A stretch of 64,000 bases of DNA from CAADGU01 sp035444285 (GTDB lineage Bacteria; Chloroflexota; Anaerolineae; Promineifilales; Promineifilaceae), in NCBI GenBank assembly GCA_035444285.1, contig DAOMOK010000004.1, positions 62,001 to 126,000 on the forward strand, in the 5' to 3' direction. Positions 41,949 to 52,030 of this stretch are shown here, piece by piece (position 1 is the stretch's first letter; every line of letters starts with the position of its first letter). The notes under the pieces were generated by a model. It saw only the letters and a program-made list of their open reading frames with translations. It searched no databases and had not been told where the DNA came from. A program made the position numbers and the translations under genes.

Positions 41949-44537
41949 TTACTGGCAGCCGAAGTCTGACACAAAAAGCTCTTTTTCTATGCTTTGGCCG
42001 TCGCCGGAGACAATTTTAGCGATGCCAATGACGGGTGATTTGTCAGGGCTGTTGACTTCAAAGCCGAATCCTTCATTCAGTAGCGGCCCGGCCATTTTTT
42101 GCTCGTTCCAGTAATAGGTGTAACGGCCGTCGCCGCCATGACCCATCATAAAAACAGTCCGGTAGTAGGTATTGTTCTCGCAGCGAGGGGGATTGATGGG
42201 GTACGTGTCCAGGGATAACAAGGGGCAGTTGCCTGGCCGGCACGTGGCTGGGGTGGTGGGAGTGGGGTTGGAAATGGGATTGGAAGAGGGGTTTGGAATG
42301 ATATTAACGGCCGTATCCATCACCGGCAAGGCGTCTATCTGTCCGGCCCAATCGAGGCGCGGCGCATGAACATAACCCTGAATGCCCTCGGCATTTTCCA
42401 CAAAGAGCCATTCTCCATTTTCTGAACGCCCCATGACGGCTACCGTCTCGCCGATGCCGATAAAGGTTATTTCCGGCGCAGCCGTGTCCGGTTCGGTGAA
42501 GAGGCTGGAGGCCAGATGCGCCACTGCCAGATAGTCGGTGATGGTTGGGGTGGGCGTGGCAGGTTGGGTAGGCACGGCCGTTGCCAAAGCAGTGTGGGTA
42601 GGCGTACTGGTGCTGGGCGCAGCCGAAGTGCCCGTAGCCGTTTGTGTTGGTTTGTGGGTAGCGGTGGGTGGTGTGGTAGCCGTCTCTGTCGGTGTGGCCG
42701 AAGGCGCGACGACGACCAGGGCGGCACTGGCAGTTGGCGGGGAAATAACCTGCTGCCAGACCCAGCCACTGCCAATGATAAACAAAACCGCCAATAGCAG
42801 CGCCAGCAGCAGTACCGGCTTTCTCTGGTGAACGGGTGCATGGTGTGGCTGCGCGGCGGTGGGTGATGGGGACAGCAGCGGCAGAATGGGTGTCGGTGGT
42901 GGTGTTTGCGGATTGTGGCCGATCACAATGTGGCTGGCTTCCTGGTAGGCAAAAGAGGCCCACTTGTACGGCCGTGTCCCATTCTGCGACGTTTTGCGCT
43001 GCAATTGTTCGTGAACGTAGGCAAAAACCTCGTCAATGGTGACACGGCCGTTGCGGTCATGGTCGGCTGCACCCGTTTTTAATCCTTCGATGAAAAAATG
43101 GGTAAACAGTGAAGGCATCGCTGACCCCGTGACCCCATCACGACGCCATTCATAATGCACCCGATCCGCGGCAGACAGAATCACCCTTTCGTGTCCATTG
43201 CGGTTAAATGCATCATCTGTTGTTGCCACCCGCCCAATTAACTCTCGGCTGTCCCGGCTGCTGGCGTTGCTAAACGTGCAATCCAGGACTAACACTTGCT
43301 GCCATGCCTGGCTATCATCCATCACTTCAGCCAGGTAAGAAGCCGGAATGGCAGTGGCTCGCAGTAGATTGTGTTCGGTATCCTGAGCTGCCAGATAGAG
43401 CTTTTCTTCTGCACCTACGGCCGCATGTCCCATGAAGTAGAGCAGCAGCAAATCCTCTTTAGCGCCGTCGGCAAAAAAATGAGCCACTGCCCGCCGGATG
43501 GCATCGGCGGATTCATCTACCAACGTGGATACCTGATCAAAACGGCCAATTTGCGGGTCACGCAGTACATCAACCAGCCTGTGGATGTTGGCGGTGGGTC
43601 GCGTCAGGCTGGCCAGGGTTCGGTCTTGATGCTCGCTGGTGCTGATGATCAGGGCCAGGCGTCGCCCGGCCTGGGGGTGAGGCGGTTCTACCACAACACT
43701 GGCTGCCGGTAATTCAACGTCGGGCGTCAGGGCGCAAATAGCCTGGGCAAAGGCTACGGCCGTGTCATAGCGATCATCTGGTTGTTTGGCCATGGCCTTG
43801 TTGACGATAGTCTGAATTTCCGGAGGCAGGTCTGGCCGTGCGTCCAGAATGCGTGGCGTTGGCTCAAACATATGTTTGACGGCCACGGCAATGGGGGTGT
43901 TGGATTGGTACGGGTGTTTGCCGGAGAGCATTTCATAGAGGATGATGCCCAGGGTGTAGATGTCGGAACGGCCGTCTAACTCTGCTTCCCCTTGAATTTG
44001 CTCTGGACTCATATAGGCGGGTGTACCCACCGCTCCCCCCGTGTCGGTTAGCTGCGTGGTCGCCTTTGTCATCTTTACCGTGCCAAAATCTGAAATATAC
44101 GGCTCGCCACGCTGGTCAAACAGGATATTGCTGGGTTTCAGATCGCGGTGAACAACTTTGTGAGCATGGACTTCATCTAATGCTGGCGCCAGCCGGCCTA
44201 TAATAAAGGCCGCGTTAGCCAGACTCAATGGCCCCTGATGCAGCCGCTCAGCCAGCGACCCCCCGGGCATAAAGCGCATGACCAGGTAAGGCTGCCCCTT
44301 CTCTTCGCCAAAATCATAAACAGGGACAATCGCAGGGTCGGCGAGTGCGGCGACAACTTTGGCTTCCCGTTCAAATCGCTTGCGAAAGGTGGGGTGATGA
44401 GACAACTCCACCGGCAGCAATTTAACAGCCACCTCCCGCTCAAAATGAGGATCATGAGCGAGATAAACCGTTGACATACCACCACGACCTAGTTCTGCTT
44501 GAATTCGATAACGGCCGATCGTTTCAGGTACCATCAC
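41949..44537 (-). CDS. Ser/Thr protein kinase fused to a caspase-like domain, membrane segment and SH3 domain
   Basis: About 862 residues. PknB-type kinase at about 7-270 (counting from the ATG at 44534): GRGGMSTVY, VAVKLL (Lys38), HRDLKPSN (Asp131), DFG (149-151), GTPAYMSPEQ. A caspase/metacaspase domain follows (about 290-565) with catalytic His370 in YFMGH and Cys419 in VLDCTFSN, plus an EF-hand-like DHDRNGRVTIDE loop. Then a membrane segment (about 590-612), a Thr/Pro/Ala linker, an SH3b domain (about 690-755) and a beta-rich tail outside the cell. A -10 TATACT ends six bases before an in-frame GTG (44537), so the mRNA is probably leaderless. Suggests kinase-controlled proteolysis responding to envelope signals; unproven. 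Confidence 0.83.
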   Translation of the reverse strand: MMVPETIGRYRIQAELGRGGMSTVYLAHDPHFEREVAVKLLPVELSHHPTFRKRFEREAKVVAALADPAIVPVYDFGEEKGQPYLVMRFMPGGSLAERLHQGPLSLANAAFIIGRLAPALDEVHAHKVVHRDLKPSNILFDQRGEPYISDFGTVKMTKATTQLTDTGGAVGTPAYMSPEQIQGEAELDGRSDIYTLGIILYEMLSGKHPYQSNTPIAVAVKHMFEPTPRILDARPDLPPEIQTIVNKAMAKQPDDRYDTAVAFAQAICALTPDVELPAASVVVEPPHPQAGRRLALIISTSEHQDRTLASLTRPTANIHRLVDVLRDPQIGRFDQVSTLVDESADAIRRAVAHFFADGAKEDLLLLYFMGHAAVGAEEKLYLAAQDTEHNLLRATAIPASYLAEVMDDSQAWQQVLVLDCTFSNASSRDSRELIGRVATTDDAFNRNGHERVILSAADRVHYEWRRDGVTGSAMPSLFTHFFIEGLKTGAADHDRNGRVTIDEVFAYVHEQLQRKTSQNGTRPYKWASFAYQEASHIVIGHNPQTPPPTPILPLLSPSPTAAQPHHAPVHQRKPVLLLALLLAVLFIIGSGWVWQQVISPPTASAALVVVAPSATPTETATTPPTATHKPTQTATGTSAAPSTSTPTHTALATAVPTQPATPTPTITDYLAVAHLASSLFTEPDTAAPEITFIGIGETVAVMGRSENGEWLFVENAEGIQGYVHAPRLDWAGQIDALPVMDTAVNIIPNPSSNPISNPTPTTPATCRPGNCPLLSLDTYPINPPRCENNTYYRTVFMMGHGGDGRYTYYWNEQKMAGPLLNEGFGFEVNSPDKSPVIGIAKIVSGDGQSIEKELFVSDFGCQ

Positions 44538-44543
44538 TGCCAG

Positions 44544-44571
44544 AGTATAAGAAGCGACCAAAGTGTAACAA
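44544..44571 (-). promoter_or_regulatory. Promoter of the kinase-caspase gene (leaderless)
   Basis: Minus strand: TTGTTA (44571-44566), 16-bp spacer, TATACT (44549-44544), then CTGGCA and GTGATG. The start codon coincides with the predicted +1. Confidence 0.55.
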
Positions 44572-44661
44572 CGCAAAATTAGCGGCTTATTCACGTAGCG
44601 ATGGGCAATCAGTACAGAAGTACCGGGTTTTATGCTATGACCGATAACCCATTTGCCATGC

Positions 44662-44690
44662 TTCAAAAATTAGACATGCTCTGTTATAAT
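44662..44690 (+). promoter_or_regulatory. Promoter of the LysM lipoprotein gene
   Basis: TTCAAA (44662-44667), 17-bp spacer, perfect TATAAT (44685-44690), about 55 bp before the ribosome-binding site. Confidence 0.6.
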
Positions 44691-44752
44691 GGCTTGGTAC
44701 CTTATGTTGAATTGTAGAGATTGGGGTGTGTAGAACAAATCGAGGAGGCATC

Positions 44753-45136
44753 ATGCGAAAACCTGCAATAGTTGTAATATCCCTGTTGGCGATGGCGTTG
44801 TTGATAGCCGCGTGCGGGCAAATTGGTGGCGGTGGTAGCAGCCAGACTACCGACCCAGAACTCGTGGTAGAAGTAATCCCACCTACGCCCACTAACACAG
44901 CCACACCGACGCCAACCTTACCGGCTACTTTTACGCCCATTGCTATGGGTTATGGTGGTAGTTTGTATATCATTGGTGGCACCCGGTCTGTGCATATTGT
45001 GCAGGCTGGGGAAACATTGGGCATTTTGGCGAAGCAGTATGGTGTTACGGTGGACGCCATTGCCAAAGCCAATCGGATTTCAAACTATAATCTGATTAAG
45101 GTTGGTCAGGTGTTGTATATTCCCCCGTGTGAATGA
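44753..45136 (+). CDS. LysM-domain lipoprotein
   Basis: 127 residues: lipoprotein signal (LLIAACGQ), Pro/Thr linker, one LysM domain at about 82-125 (HIVQAGETLGILAKQYGVTVDAIAKAN, VGQVLYIP). LysM binds peptidoglycan or chitin-like glycans. GAGGAGG precedes the ATG at 44753. Confidence 0.85.
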   Translation: MRKPAIVVISLLAMALLIAACGQIGGGGSSQTTDPELVVEVIPPTPTNTATPTPTLPATFTPIAMGYGGSLYIIGGTRSVHIVQAGETLGILAKQYGVTVDAIAKANRISNYNLIKVGQVLYIPPCE

Positions 45137-45169
45137 CCAGACTGGAAAAGGCCAACAAGATGGTCAACA

Positions 45170-45199
45170 AAAAAGCCCACAGTAAGCTGTGGGCTTTTT
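45170..45199. terminator. Rho-independent terminator (bidirectional)
   Basis: AAAAAGCCCACAG and CTGTGGGCTTTTT around a TAAG loop; serves the LysM gene and, from the other side, clpC. Confidence 0.85.
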
Positions 45200-45250
45200 G
45201 TTACCTGCGGGTGTAGGAAACAGGGCCAAATTGGCCTATAGCCGACTCAT

Positions 45251-47770
45251 TCACATGGCTGGCTCTGGTATGGCTTCCACTTCAAGTGTGGGTTCTTGTT
45301 CTTCTTTGTGACGCAGCACGATGTTGTCATCTTGTATATCAAGGTAAACCGTTTCGCCGTGGACAAACTTGTCAGCTAAAACGGCATCGGAGAGACGATC
45401 TTCCACTTCCATTTGGATAAGGCGGCGCAACGGCCGTGCCCCAAACTCGGCATCATATCCATGCTCCGCCAGCCAGTCACGGGCCACATCGGTGGCCTCA
45501 ATCGTCAATTCATGATCTATCAGCCGGTCATTCACCTCATTCAAGATAATATCTACAATGCGGCGAATGTTCTCTTTGCTCAACTGCCGGAAGACAACGA
45601 TGCTGTCCACGCGGTTGATAAATTCGGGGCGGAACTGTTTCTTTAGTTGCTCCAGCAGCGTTTTTTGCATTTCCGCATACTGCTGGTTGGCTTCGGTCAC
45701 ATCGTCGCGGCGGAAAGAGAAGCCCAGGTTGGGACCCCGTTTGATGGTATCTGCGCCCACGTTGGAGGTCATAATGATCATGGCATTACGAAAATTGACC
45801 TTTTGCCCTTTGGCGTCAGACAGATGCCCTTCTTCCATGATTTGCAGCAGCAGGTTAAACGCTTCCGGGTGCGCCTTTTCAATTTCGTCAAAGACGACAA
45901 TGGAGTACGGCCGTCGCCGCACCGCTTCCGTCAACTGCCCGGCGTCTTCGTATCCCACATATCCTGGTGGTGAACCAACCAGCCGGGCCACATTGTGCCG
46001 TTCCATAAATTCAGACATGTCCAACTGCACCAGCGCTTCTTCGCTGCCAAACAAGAACATTGCCAGCGCCTTGGTTAACTCCGTTTTACCCACACCGGTG
46101 GGGCCGAGAAAGATGAAAGAACCGATAGGGCGGTTGGGGTCTTTCAAACCGGCGCGGGCGCGGCGCACGGCTTTGGAAATAGCCTCAATTGCTTCTTGCT
46201 GCCCCACAACGGCTTTGCGCAGTTCATCTTCCATGTGCAGCAGTCGTTCGGACTCTTCATGGGTAAACTGGTAAACGGGGATGCCCGTCCACATCGCCAG
46301 CACTTCGGCAATATCTTCAGCCGTCACACTGACCGAGTATTCCCCTTCGTTGCTGGCACGCAAACTATCAAGTTGGCGTTGCAGCTCTTCCTCACGAGTG
46401 CGCAAATCTTCGGCATATTCGTAACGGCCGTCTTCAATAGATTGTGTCCGTTCATCCCGAATTTCGCGTAATTCGTCATAGGCTTCACGGATATCGGCTA
46501 CGTAGGGCACACGGTACATCCGCACACGGGAGGCGCTCTCGTCAATCAGGTCAATGGCCTTGTCTGGCAAGAAACGGTCGGTGACATAACGGGTGGAGAG
46601 GTTCACAGCCGCTTCAATTGCTTCCTGGGTTATAAACAGGTTGTGATGCTGCTCATATGCGCCTTTAATCCCCTGCAAAATCTGGACGCTTTCTTCGGGG
46701 GAAGGCTCATCCACATAAATTGGCTGGAAACGGCGTTCCAGCGCCGCGTCACTTTCAATATATTTGCGGTACTCTTCCAGGGTGGTAGCGCCAATGGTTT
46801 GTAGTTCGCCCCGCGCCAGTGCGGGTTTCAGGATATTAGCCGCGTCTACGGAACTGCCGGCCGAACCGGCCCCCACCAGCATATGTACCTCATCAATAAA
46901 GAGGATGGCGTCACTAGATTTCAACTCTTCGATGACGCGCTTGAGCCGTTCTTCAAACTGGCCCCGGTACATGGTACCGGCTACCAGGCTGCCCACATCC
47001 AGTTGTAGCACCCGTTTGTTGTGCAGGATGTCCGGGACACGGCCGTCTACAATTCGTTGCGCCAGTCCTTCAATGATGGCCGTTTTGCCCACACCCGGTT
47101 CGCCAATGAGCGCCGGGTTATTTTTGGTGCGCCGCGCCAATATCTGGATGACGCGCTCAATTTCCATTTGTCGGCCGATAACCGGGTCCAACTTGTTTTC
47201 CTCGGCCATTGCCGTCAAATCGGTGGCTAACTGGTCAACCATTGGCGTTTTGCTTTTTTCTTTCTTGGCTGGCGTACCACCCCGTTTGGCTGGTGCGGCC
47301 GTTTCTGCCGCTGCTACCGGACTTTCTTTCAACATCCGCCGTGTCTGGCGGCGAATCTGTTCCGGGCTGATGCCAAATTTACGTAGCACATCAATGGCCA
47401 GCCCTTCATTTTGGCGCGCCAGCCCCAACAGCAAATGTTCCGTGCTGATGTAATGCTGCCCCATGCGCCGCGCTTCTTCCACGGCCAATTCCAGCAGCCG
47501 TTTGGTGCTGGGCGAAAGTTCAATTTTTGTGAAAGGAGTGCGGGTTCCCGGCCCACCAGACAGGCGTTCTACCATGGCCTGGACGCGAGCCGCATCCAAC
47601 CCTAATTCACGCAGCACCCGCCCGGCGACACCACCTTCTTCCCGCAGCAAGCCAATGAGTACATGCTCACTGCCAATATAGCTGTGGTTTAAACGTTCGG
47701 CTTCTTCTTGCGCCAGACTTAATACCCGTCGTGCGCGTTGTGTAAATCGTTCCCAGTTTTTTGAGTTCAC
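45251..47770 (-). CDS. clpC: ATP-dependent Clp protease ATP-binding subunit ClpC
   Basis: 839-residue class I Hsp100 unfoldase that feeds ClpP. Two Clp-N repeats (about 1-145), AAA1 with GEPGVGKT and DEVHMLVGAG, a UVR-type middle domain (DELREIRDERTQSIEDGRYEYAEDLR), AAA2 with GPTGVGKTE and DEIEKAH, and a ClpB-D2 tail. All Walker motifs are intact. Starts at a GTG with a weak AGGTAA upstream. ClpP is not in the window. Confidence 0.95.
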   Translation of the reverse strand: MNSKNWERFTQRARRVLSLAQEEAERLNHSYIGSEHVLIGLLREEGGVAGRVLRELGLDAARVQAMVERLSGGPGTRTPFTKIELSPSTKRLLELAVEEARRMGQHYISTEHLLLGLARQNEGLAIDVLRKFGISPEQIRRQTRRMLKESPVAAAETAAPAKRGGTPAKKEKSKTPMVDQLATDLTAMAEENKLDPVIGRQMEIERVIQILARRTKNNPALIGEPGVGKTAIIEGLAQRIVDGRVPDILHNKRVLQLDVGSLVAGTMYRGQFEERLKRVIEELKSSDAILFIDEVHMLVGAGSAGSSVDAANILKPALARGELQTIGATTLEEYRKYIESDAALERRFQPIYVDEPSPEESVQILQGIKGAYEQHHNLFITQEAIEAAVNLSTRYVTDRFLPDKAIDLIDESASRVRMYRVPYVADIREAYDELREIRDERTQSIEDGRYEYAEDLRTREEELQRQLDSLRASNEGEYSVSVTAEDIAEVLAMWTGIPVYQFTHEESERLLHMEDELRKAVVGQQEAIEAISKAVRRARAGLKDPNRPIGSFIFLGPTGVGKTELTKALAMFLFGSEEALVQLDMSEFMERHNVARLVGSPPGYVGYEDAGQLTEAVRRRPYSIVVFDEIEKAHPEAFNLLLQIMEEGHLSDAKGQKVNFRNAMIIMTSNVGADTIKRGPNLGFSFRRDDVTEANQQYAEMQKTLLEQLKKQFRPEFINRVDSIVVFRQLSKENIRRIVDIILNEVNDRLIDHELTIEATDVARDWLAEHGYDAEFGARPLRRLIQMEVEDRLSDAVLADKFVHGETVYLDIQDDNIVLRHKEEQEPTLEVEAIPEPAM

Positions 47771-47851
47771 CGGTGTTTACCTCGGTTTGGCTCGCCGGTC
47801 TTTGCCTGGTAATCGGTGACGATCCTCGGTAATGGGCATACCAATTACCGA

Positions 47852-49030
47852 CTATTGTTCACTGAGTAACGCCAGGTCAGACTCGACGAATTTTGGAGAA
47901 GCAACCTGCCTGATGCTCAGACCAAGTTGCCGCTGCTCCGCGTCAATACGAATAATACGAACCGATACTACCTGACCTACCTTCACAATGTCACGAGGAT
48001 GAGTGACATGCGTTTCTGAGATTTCCGATATGTGTATCAACCCTTCGAGCTGATAATCATCATGCAGCCGGGCAAAAGCGCCATACGGGGCCAATTTGGT
48101 CAGGGTAGCATCAAAAAGCTGCCCCACCTGATAATGCTCGTCAATGGTTGTCCAGGGATCAGGCTGCAATCGCTTCAGACTCAACGCCAGCCGTTCTTTT
48201 TCCTGGTCAATGGAAAGAACCTGGACTTTGACTTCCTGGCCTGTTTTTAAGAGTTCGTTGGGGTTATTGATGCGTTTCCAACTAATTTCGGAAAGATGGA
48301 TTAGCCCTTCCAGCCCGCCAATGTCCACAAAAGCGCCAAAGTTTGCCAGGTTGATGACACGGCCGTCAAACACATCCCCTTCTTTTATTTCCGATAGCAA
48401 TTTGGTTCGTTTGCCCTGGCGTATTTCGGTGGCGGCGTCCTTTTCAGACAAAATAAGGCGGTTGCGTTCCGCATCTACTTCCACTACCTTCACCGTAATC
48501 GGCTGCCCCACCGATTTCTGCAAAGCGCCTGGGCTTTGTTGCACTGCTTGTTGTCGCTCCCGGCTGAATTGGGATTTGGGTACAAAACCGCGCAGTTGCC
48601 CAATTTGCACCAACAACCCCCCTTTGTTGTGCCCGGCAATTTGCCCTTCACAGGCCTCCTTGGCGCGTAAGCAGTGTTCCATGTTTGCCCAGTCCTGGTA
48701 TTCGACTGCCTTCGTGAACGACACAATCAGATTGCCATGTTCATCTTCCAGGGTCACAACATAGACATTTACTTCGTTGCCAATAGTCAACCGGTCACGG
48801 GTAATGGCATCCATCGTCTGTACTTCCGCCATCGGGATGATCCCTTCCGACTTGGCGCCAATGTCCACCAATATCTCATTGTTCCGGTGCGCCACCACCC
48901 ATCCTTTCCGGGTTTCGCCTGCTGCGGGCAGGTTAAAATCCTCACCCAATAAAAAGTCCATGGGGTGACTTGATTCACTATCTGTAAAGGTTAATTCATT
49001 AACCAAATTATTCTTCCCATCCTTTATCAC
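47852..49030 (-). CDS. Ribosomal protein S1-like RNA-binding protein with four S1 domains
   Basis: 392 residues, four S1 domains (about 38-110, 125-190, 212-280, 297-370) with repeats such as GRVINLANFGAFVDIGGLEGLIHLSEISW. S1 proteins bind mRNA for translation initiation; the E. coli form has six domains, while four-domain forms are common elsewhere. The GTG at 49030 is the first start after the promoter; an ATG at 48961 is an alternative. Lies upstream of clpC, same strand. Confidence 0.85.
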   Translation of the reverse strand: MIKDGKNNLVNELTFTDSESSHPMDFLLGEDFNLPAAGETRKGWVVAHRNNEILVDIGAKSEGIIPMAEVQTMDAITRDRLTIGNEVNVYVVTLEDEHGNLIVSFTKAVEYQDWANMEHCLRAKEACEGQIAGHNKGGLLVQIGQLRGFVPKSQFSRERQQAVQQSPGALQKSVGQPITVKVVEVDAERNRLILSEKDAATEIRQGKRTKLLSEIKEGDVFDGRVINLANFGAFVDIGGLEGLIHLSEISWKRINNPNELLKTGQEVKVQVLSIDQEKERLALSLKRLQPDPWTTIDEHYQVGQLFDATLTKLAPYGAFARLHDDYQLEGLIHISEISETHVTHPRDIVKVGQVVSVRIIRIDAEQRQLGLSIRQVASPKFVESDLALLSEQ

Positions 49031-49047
49031 ATTGCACTTTAACCTCG

Positions 49048-49075
49048 ATTATACTGGGTTCAGGCATGTTGGCAA
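49048..49075 (-). promoter_or_regulatory. Promoter of the S1-like gene
   Basis: Minus strand: TTGCCA (49075-49070), 16-bp spacer, TATAAT (49053-49048), about 18 bp upstream of the GTG. Confidence 0.6.
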
Positions 49076-49150
49076 TAACACAATTGGCCCGCTAATGAAG
49101 TTCATACGGCCGTGTGCGCCCCCACCGGCGATAGGTTATTATTGGCCTTC

Positions 49151-52030
49151 ATGTCATACCGGAACTGGTTCAATAGTCGCCCGGCTTTACACGCTTTCCT
49201 TATGGGGAGCGTGCTTTTTTTGGCCGCGCTTTTGCCCCGCCTGGCGGCCATAGACCGGTACGTGACGCCCGATGAGTTGGTCTGGGTGTTCCGCTCGGTG
49301 CTGTTCCGGCAGGCGTTGTTGGCGGGGCAATGGGCCGACACGCTGACGGCAGGGCATCCGGGCGTCACCACCACCTGGTTGGGGACGCTGGCAATGAGTG
49401 GGCAGTTGGCCTTACGGCCGTCTGACCTGCCTGCCTACCACTGGATCAGCCACCTGGCCTGGTATGCCCCGGAAAATACGGCCATGCTGCCCCGGCTCTA
49501 TACCTTTTTAACCGGGGCGCGGCTGCTGGTGGCGGTGGTCAACAGCCTGGGTGTGGTAGTCGCTTTCTGGCTGACGCGGCGGCTGTACGGCCGTGCCCCT
49601 GCTCTGCTCATCGCCCTCTTGCTCGCCTTCGACCCCTTCCTGGTGGGGCTGTCTGGCCTGCTGCACGTGGACGGCTTGCTCACCACCTTCACCACCCTAT
49701 CACTGTTGGCGCTGGCGCTGGCAATCAGGCTACCACAAAACAAACCCTATGCCTGGGCGGCGCTGTCCGGTGGGTTGGCCGGATTGGCTATTCTCAGCAA
49801 AAGCCCGGCGCTGTTGCTGCCGCCATTTGCGGCGCTTTTTATTCTCTTGTCAATGTTCATGGGCCAAGAGACCCCTTGGCCGGCTCGTTTCAAGCGGATG
49901 GTGGGGCAGGGTATTTGCTGGTTGGCGGCTTGTGTGCTGCTGCTGGTTGCCCTGTTTCCTGCGCTGTGGCGCACACCGCTGCCGGTGATACAGCAATTGA
50001 CCGGGACGTTTGGTGAACATGCGGCGGAGGCGTTACGGCCGTCTTACTTTCTGGGCCAGATCACCCATGACCCCGGCCCGCTCTTTTACCCGCTCACCCT
50101 CGCCTTTCGCCTCAGCCCGGTGGTATTGTGTGGCCTCATTCTTGCCATTTTCCTTATCGCCCGCGCCTTATGGCGGCGCTCTGAATATGACCCCTGGCGG
50201 CGGCTGCCCACCTGGATTTTTCTCTTCTGGCCGATTCTGTTTATCACGGCCGTGACCCAGGCCGCCCAAAAGTATGACCGCTATGCCCTACCCGCCGTGC
50301 CCGCGCTCATCATCATCGCCGCCTTAGGCTGGATGTATCTGCCCGCTCTCCAGACGCGCCTGTCCCCGGTTGTTTCACTGCTGGCTGGTATCCAGGCAAT
50401 CTGGCTGCTGTGGGTATTGCCGTACCCGTTAACAGCGGCGAATCCATTGTTGGGCGGCACGGCCGTTGCCCGGCAGGTGATGGAACTGGATTGGGGTGAA
50501 GGGACGAGCGCCGCTGCCCATTGGCTGGCCAAGCAACCAGATGCCGCCGATAACACGGCCGTGGCCGGCATGTCCCCCGCGCTGGCATCCTTTTTCCCCG
50601 GCCGTTCCCTGGCCTGGACGCCGGACAATCTGCCCCAGGCCAATTACCTGATCACCACGCTGGACAGCGGCATTCTGCAACCTGAGCCACCCATTTCCGG
50701 CGCTGTCCCCGTGCAGACCATCCAACTGAATGGGCAGGATTGGGCAGCGATCTATCGGGCAACGCCTACGGCCGTGACCACCGCCCCCACACCACTCTCG
50801 GCCCCCGTTCGTTTTGGCGACGCCCTCTCCTTGCTGGCGACACAGGCGGAGGCCAAGCCAACGGCCGTGAACGTCGCTTTGCAATGGCAGTTGGCGCAGC
50901 CGGTGGACGGCCGTTACACCGTCAAGTTCAGCCTGCTGGATGAAACCGGTCAACGGTGGGCCGGTCTGGAAACACCGCTGCTCAACGATGTCTATTTCTA
51001 CCCTGAACATTGGGGGCTGGCCGAGACGCCGGTTGTCCACTACCGCCTGTCGCTGCCGCCTGGCCTGCCGCCGTCCAACTACCAGATAGAGCTATCTTTG
51101 TTTGATGCCACGCAGTCGCAGTTGCCACTGTTTGCTGTTGATGGGGCGTTTGTGGGCATGACACAACCGGTGGGCCAGGTGCAAACCGGCCTGCGACCTG
51201 AACCTGCTTCCGCCACGCAGTTTGATCCGCCCATTGCCCTGATGCAGGATTGGGGCAGTCTCCGCCTGCTGGTGGCGCGTGACTTTCCGCCGCCGCCGGT
51301 AGTGAATGGCGATAACCTGTTGCTGGACTTGTACTGGCGCGCCGATGAACCGCTGCCGCCCGGTTTGCAGGTGGAAGTGAGCCTGGGGGAGGTGACGGTG
51401 CGCCAGCCGCTCAGCCGCTTTGACACTGGCCACTGGCGGCCCGGCGAAATCATCCACGAGAAAACGGCCGTACCCCTCCCCACCGATATGCCCCCTGGTG
51501 TGTATGAACTGTGGCTACGGCCGTTAACTGCTAATGGCGAACCCTCAGGCGAAGCACACCAGGCCGGTCAGGTAGAAGTGATTGCCCTGGATAGGCAGTT
51601 TGACCTGCCGCCAGATGTTCCCATGTTGCGCAGTGACCATTTTGGTGAGCAGATGGTGTTAAAGGGGGTGGATTTGATGGCCGCGCCCTTGACTGTCGGG
51701 GAAACAATCGGCCTGACCCTGTACTGGCAGGTGACGCAAAAGCCCGGCCAACTGATCTCTACCTTTGTCCACCTGTTGGATGAAAACGGCCAGATGGTGG
51801 CTCAATCTGACCAGTGGCCGGGTGGCCTGCCCGCCCACCTGTGGGCCGCCGGGCAAGTGATTGCGGATGCCCACACACTGACCCTGCCCGCCGACGCTCT
51901 GCCCGGCCCCTACCATCTGGCTATCGGCCTCTACTACCCGGCCAATGGTTTGCGCCTGCCCGCGTTTGACGCCAACGGCCGTGCCCACCCTAACAACCAG
52001 ATCACCCTCCCCCTGGAGACCGCGCCGTGA
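49151..52030 (+). CDS. GT-C (GT39-like) membrane glycosyltransferase with C-terminal beta-sandwich modules
   Basis: About 959 residues. Residues about 15-410 are a polytopic GT39/PMT-like domain: TPDELVWVFRS (loop 1 Asp-Glu), HPGVTTTWLG, some 11 hydrophobic segments; it would move sugars from a polyprenyl phosphate donor to an acceptor outside the membrane. Residues about 530-955 are repeated beta-sandwich modules (VNVALQWQLAQP, GLTLYWQV, WAAGQVIADAHTLTLP) also found at the end of the next gene. Start uncertain between ATG 49151 and GTG 49112; neither has a strong Shine-Dalgarno. The stop overlaps the next gene's GTG. Confidence 0.75.
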   Translation: MSYRNWFNSRPALHAFLMGSVLFLAALLPRLAAIDRYVTPDELVWVFRSVLFRQALLAGQWADTLTAGHPGVTTTWLGTLAMSGQLALRPSDLPAYHWISHLAWYAPENTAMLPRLYTFLTGARLLVAVVNSLGVVVAFWLTRRLYGRAPALLIALLLAFDPFLVGLSGLLHVDGLLTTFTTLSLLALALAIRLPQNKPYAWAALSGGLAGLAILSKSPALLLPPFAALFILLSMFMGQETPWPARFKRMVGQGICWLAACVLLLVALFPALWRTPLPVIQQLTGTFGEHAAEALRPSYFLGQITHDPGPLFYPLTLAFRLSPVVLCGLILAIFLIARALWRRSEYDPWRRLPTWIFLFWPILFITAVTQAAQKYDRYALPAVPALIIIAALGWMYLPALQTRLSPVVSLLAGIQAIWLLWVLPYPLTAANPLLGGTAVARQVMELDWGEGTSAAAHWLAKQPDAADNTAVAGMSPALASFFPGRSLAWTPDNLPQANYLITTLDSGILQPEPPISGAVPVQTIQLNGQDWAAIYRATPTAVTTAPTPLSAPVRFGDALSLLATQAEAKPTAVNVALQWQLAQPVDGRYTVKFSLLDETGQRWAGLETPLLNDVYFYPEHWGLAETPVVHYRLSLPPGLPPSNYQIELSLFDATQSQLPLFAVDGAFVGMTQPVGQVQTGLRPEPASATQFDPPIALMQDWGSLRLLVARDFPPPPVVNGDNLLLDLYWRADEPLPPGLQVEVSLGEVTVRQPLSRFDTGHWRPGEIIHEKTAVPLPTDMPPGVYELWLRPLTANGEPSGEAHQAGQVEVIALDRQFDLPPDVPMLRSDHFGEQMVLKGVDLMAAPLTVGETIGLTLYWQVTQKPGQLISTFVHLLDENGQMVAQSDQWPGGLPAHLWAAGQVIADAHTLTLPADALPGPYHLAIGLYYPANGLRLPAFDANGRAHPNNQITLPLETAP

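Noticed and set aside
49112..49150. GTG 49112 as the sure start of the first glycosyltransferase
   Set aside because: Neither this nor the ATG at 49151 has a clear ribosome-binding site; I kept the ATG because the protein then begins near its first membrane segment.
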